A stretch of DNA of 7,420 nucleotides from assembly GCA_000695745.1 (NCBI GenBank), contig ASHK01000145.1:1-7420 (forward strand). The letters run 5' to 3'. Shown piece by piece: positions 6,241 to 7,420 of this stretch. Below the pieces are notes generated by a model. It was given only the letters and a program-made list of their open reading frames with translations, was not told the origin of the DNA and did not search any database. Position numbers and translations under genes: made by a program. The first letter of the stretch is position 1. Every line of letters begins with the position of its first letter. Source of the stretch: Vibrio madracius. GTDB taxonomy: Bacteria; Pseudomonadota; Gammaproteobacteria; Enterobacterales; Vibrionaceae.

Positions 6241-7241
6241 TAGAACTTCCTCAGATCCATGTTTTTGTATAGATGCGCCACTTCTTCTTCATAACCGTTG
6301 AACATGAGGGTTGGCTGCCTGCGTGTACTGAGGACACTACCTTCTCCGATGAAACGTTCACTGGCTTGACTCCAACGCGGGTGGTCGACATTAGGGTTCA
6401 CATTGGCGTAAAAACCATACTCATTAGGAGCCAGACGATTCCACGTTGTTGGTGGCTCTTGGTCGGTGAGACGAATACGAACAATCGATTTGATGCTCTT
6501 AAATCCATATTTCCATGGCACAACCAGTCGAAGTGGCGCGCCATTTTGTGGGGCGAGTGTTTTGCCGTATAAACCAACCGAAATCAGAGTTAGAGGGTTC
6601 ATGGCCTCATCAAGGCGAAGTCCTTCGACATAAGGGTACTCAATGCTACTAAATGAACCTTGAGCCGGGAACTGCTTGGGATCGTAGAGGGTTTCAAAAG
6701 CAACATATTTGGCACTGCTTTTTGGGTCGGCCATTTTAATGATGTCTGCAAGTGGGAAACCAATCCAAGGAATGTTCATAGACCATGCTTCGACGCAGCG
6801 AAGGCGATAGATGCGCTCTTCTAACGTGAATTTACTAAATATGTCGTCATAGTCGAGTTTCATTGGGTTGTTGACCAGCCCGTCGATTTCTACAGTCCAA
6901 GGGTCTGCTACAAACTCCGACGAGTTCTTCGCAGGGTCGGATTTATCAGTACCAAACTCATAGAAGTTATTGTACTTCAGAACCTTACTTTCTGGCGTTA
7001 ACGAAAGGTCGGCTTGGTATTGTTGTGGTTTAGTGGCTTTGAGATCAATTCGACTATCAGTGACGGGTTTCTCATCGGAAGAAAAGATATCCAGTATGCC
7101 CGCTTGGGCATTTGCCGCGATAGGCATGCCGACGACAGCAATACCGAGCTTCTTTAGTATGTCTCGACGCTCTTTGTAGACAGACTCCGGCGTTGCTTCG
7201 TTTTCAGACAGAGCCCAGCGATGATTCTTTTTGATCCACAT
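6237..7241 (-). CDS. msrP: MsrP, periplasmic molybdopterin methionine sulfoxide reductase catalytic subunit
   Basis: MsrP (formerly YedY) reduces methionine sulfoxide in oxidised periplasmic proteins, using a molybdenum cofactor and electrons from MsrQ. The product has 334 residues, as in E. coli. The twin-arginine signal is seen as [10 protein letters not shown] (Arg 25-26), with a likely signal-peptidase site after ANAQA near residue 47, so it is exported folded by Tat. The cofactor-binding cysteine is Cys149 in [10 protein letters not shown]. Other sulfite-oxidase-fold segments are conserved: [46 protein letters not shown] and [10 protein letters not shown]. The frame is open further upstream to 7358, but ATG 7241 gives the family N-terminus and has GGGGAAG close ahead, while the extension carries no family sequence and overlaps a terminator. 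No frame break is seen. Confidence 0.96.
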   Translation of the reverse strand: MWIKKNHRWALSENEATPESVYKERRDILKKLGIAVVGMPIAANAQAGILDIFSSDEKPVTDSRIDLKATKPQQYQADLSLTPESKVLKYNNFYEFGTDKSDPAKNSSEFVADPWTVEIDGLVNNPMKLDYDDIFSKFTLEERIYRLRCVEAWSMNIPWIGFPLADIIKMADPKSSAKYVAFETLYDPKQFPAQGSFSSIEYPYVEGLRLDEAMNPLTLISVGLYGKTLAPQNGAPLRLVVPWKYGFKSIKSIVRIRLTDQEPPTTWNRLAPNEYGFYANVNPNVDHPRWSQASERFIGEGSVLSTRRQPTLMFNGYEEEVAHLYKNMDLRKFY

Positions 7242-7274
7242 AATCTTCCCCGAATGTGATTCACGTTTTAGTAA

Positions 7275-7338
7275 ACAGCAAATTGGTGATACGTTGATTA
7301 GAGCAGACCGTAGCAATATCGATTCTCTTTCATCAACA
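7275..7338 (-). promoter_or_regulatory. Probable msrPQ promoter region
   Basis: About 100 bp lie between the upstream terminator and the msrP start, so the msrPQ promoter should be here. A weak pair is TTGATG followed after about 16-17 bp by GATATT, each with roughly four consensus matches. The exact site is uncertain, and I see no clear operator. Confidence 0.25.
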
Positions 7339-7340
7339 TC

Positions 7341-7373
7341 AAAAAAATACGCATTCATAAAAATGCGTGTTTT
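7341..7373 (-). terminator. Intrinsic terminator upstream of msrP, possibly bidirectional
   Basis: ACGCATT (7349-7355) pairs with AATGCGT (7362-7368) around a 6-nt loop. On the minus strand the stem is followed by A then seven T (7347-7341), a good intrinsic terminator for a minus-strand gene ending at or beyond the window edge; a frame ending at TAA near 7402-7404 is one possibility. On the plus strand GTTTT follows, so it may also work in that direction. Confidence 0.6.
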
Positions 7374-7420
7374 GAAGGCTGTACTGGTAACTGATTATTT
7401 TTAGGACAACTTTTTAATGG

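Noticed and set aside
7242..7358. N-terminal extension of msrP by 39 codons to a start at 7358
   Set aside because: The extension carries no family sequence, overlaps the terminator hairpin at 7341-7373 and would bury the Tat signal. ATG 7241 has a good ribosome site and gives the standard length of 334 residues.

Overview
The window reads as chromosomal DNA from a gammaproteobacterium, most likely a Vibrionaceae member. MsrP, MsrQ and PhnP align along their lengths with the E. coli proteins as I remember them, the gene order and intergenic style look Vibrio-like, and no mobile element, phage gene, RNA gene or CRISPR array is visible. The genus is inference from recall, not from a search.

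Layout. (1) 1-1432, plus strand: the 3' end of a phosphonate (C-P lyase) operon, with a few codons of an upstream gene, then phnP (cyclic phosphate phosphodiesterase), then a hexapeptide-repeat acetyltransferase of the phosphonate-associated type. Stops and starts overlap at both junctions (TGATG, ATGA). (2) 1433-1740: a gene-poor stretch with a 60-nt imperfect hairpin, a small AT-rich palindrome and an 8-bp direct repeat. (3) 1741-3858, plus strand: a two-gene unit coding for a secreted beta-barrel-like outer-membrane protein and a secreted DUF1254/DUF1214 protein, ending in a strong hairpin. (4) 3943-4880, minus strand: a LysR-type regulator convergent with that unit, with a palindromic T-N11-A box just upstream of its start. 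(5) 4992-5560, minus strand: an HdeD/DUF308 membrane protein. (6) 5624-7241, minus strand: msrQ and msrP, the heme-membrane and molybdoenzyme halves of the periplasmic methionine sulfoxide reductase, overlapping by TTGA. A hairpin terminator lies upstream of msrP.

The most important observation is about quality. Five of the eight full genes are broken by frameshifts, and all six breaks are repaired by adding back one base, mostly in a short homopolymer. Each repaired protein has the expected family length or motif. This looks like systematic one-base undercalling in the sequence rather than gene decay. I therefore annotate these as whole genes with a frameshift and give the repaired extents.

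No clear new defence or mobile system is present. The least understood parts are the outer-membrane/DUF1254 pair with its neighbouring LysR regulator, and the 60-nt hairpin after the phosphonate operon.
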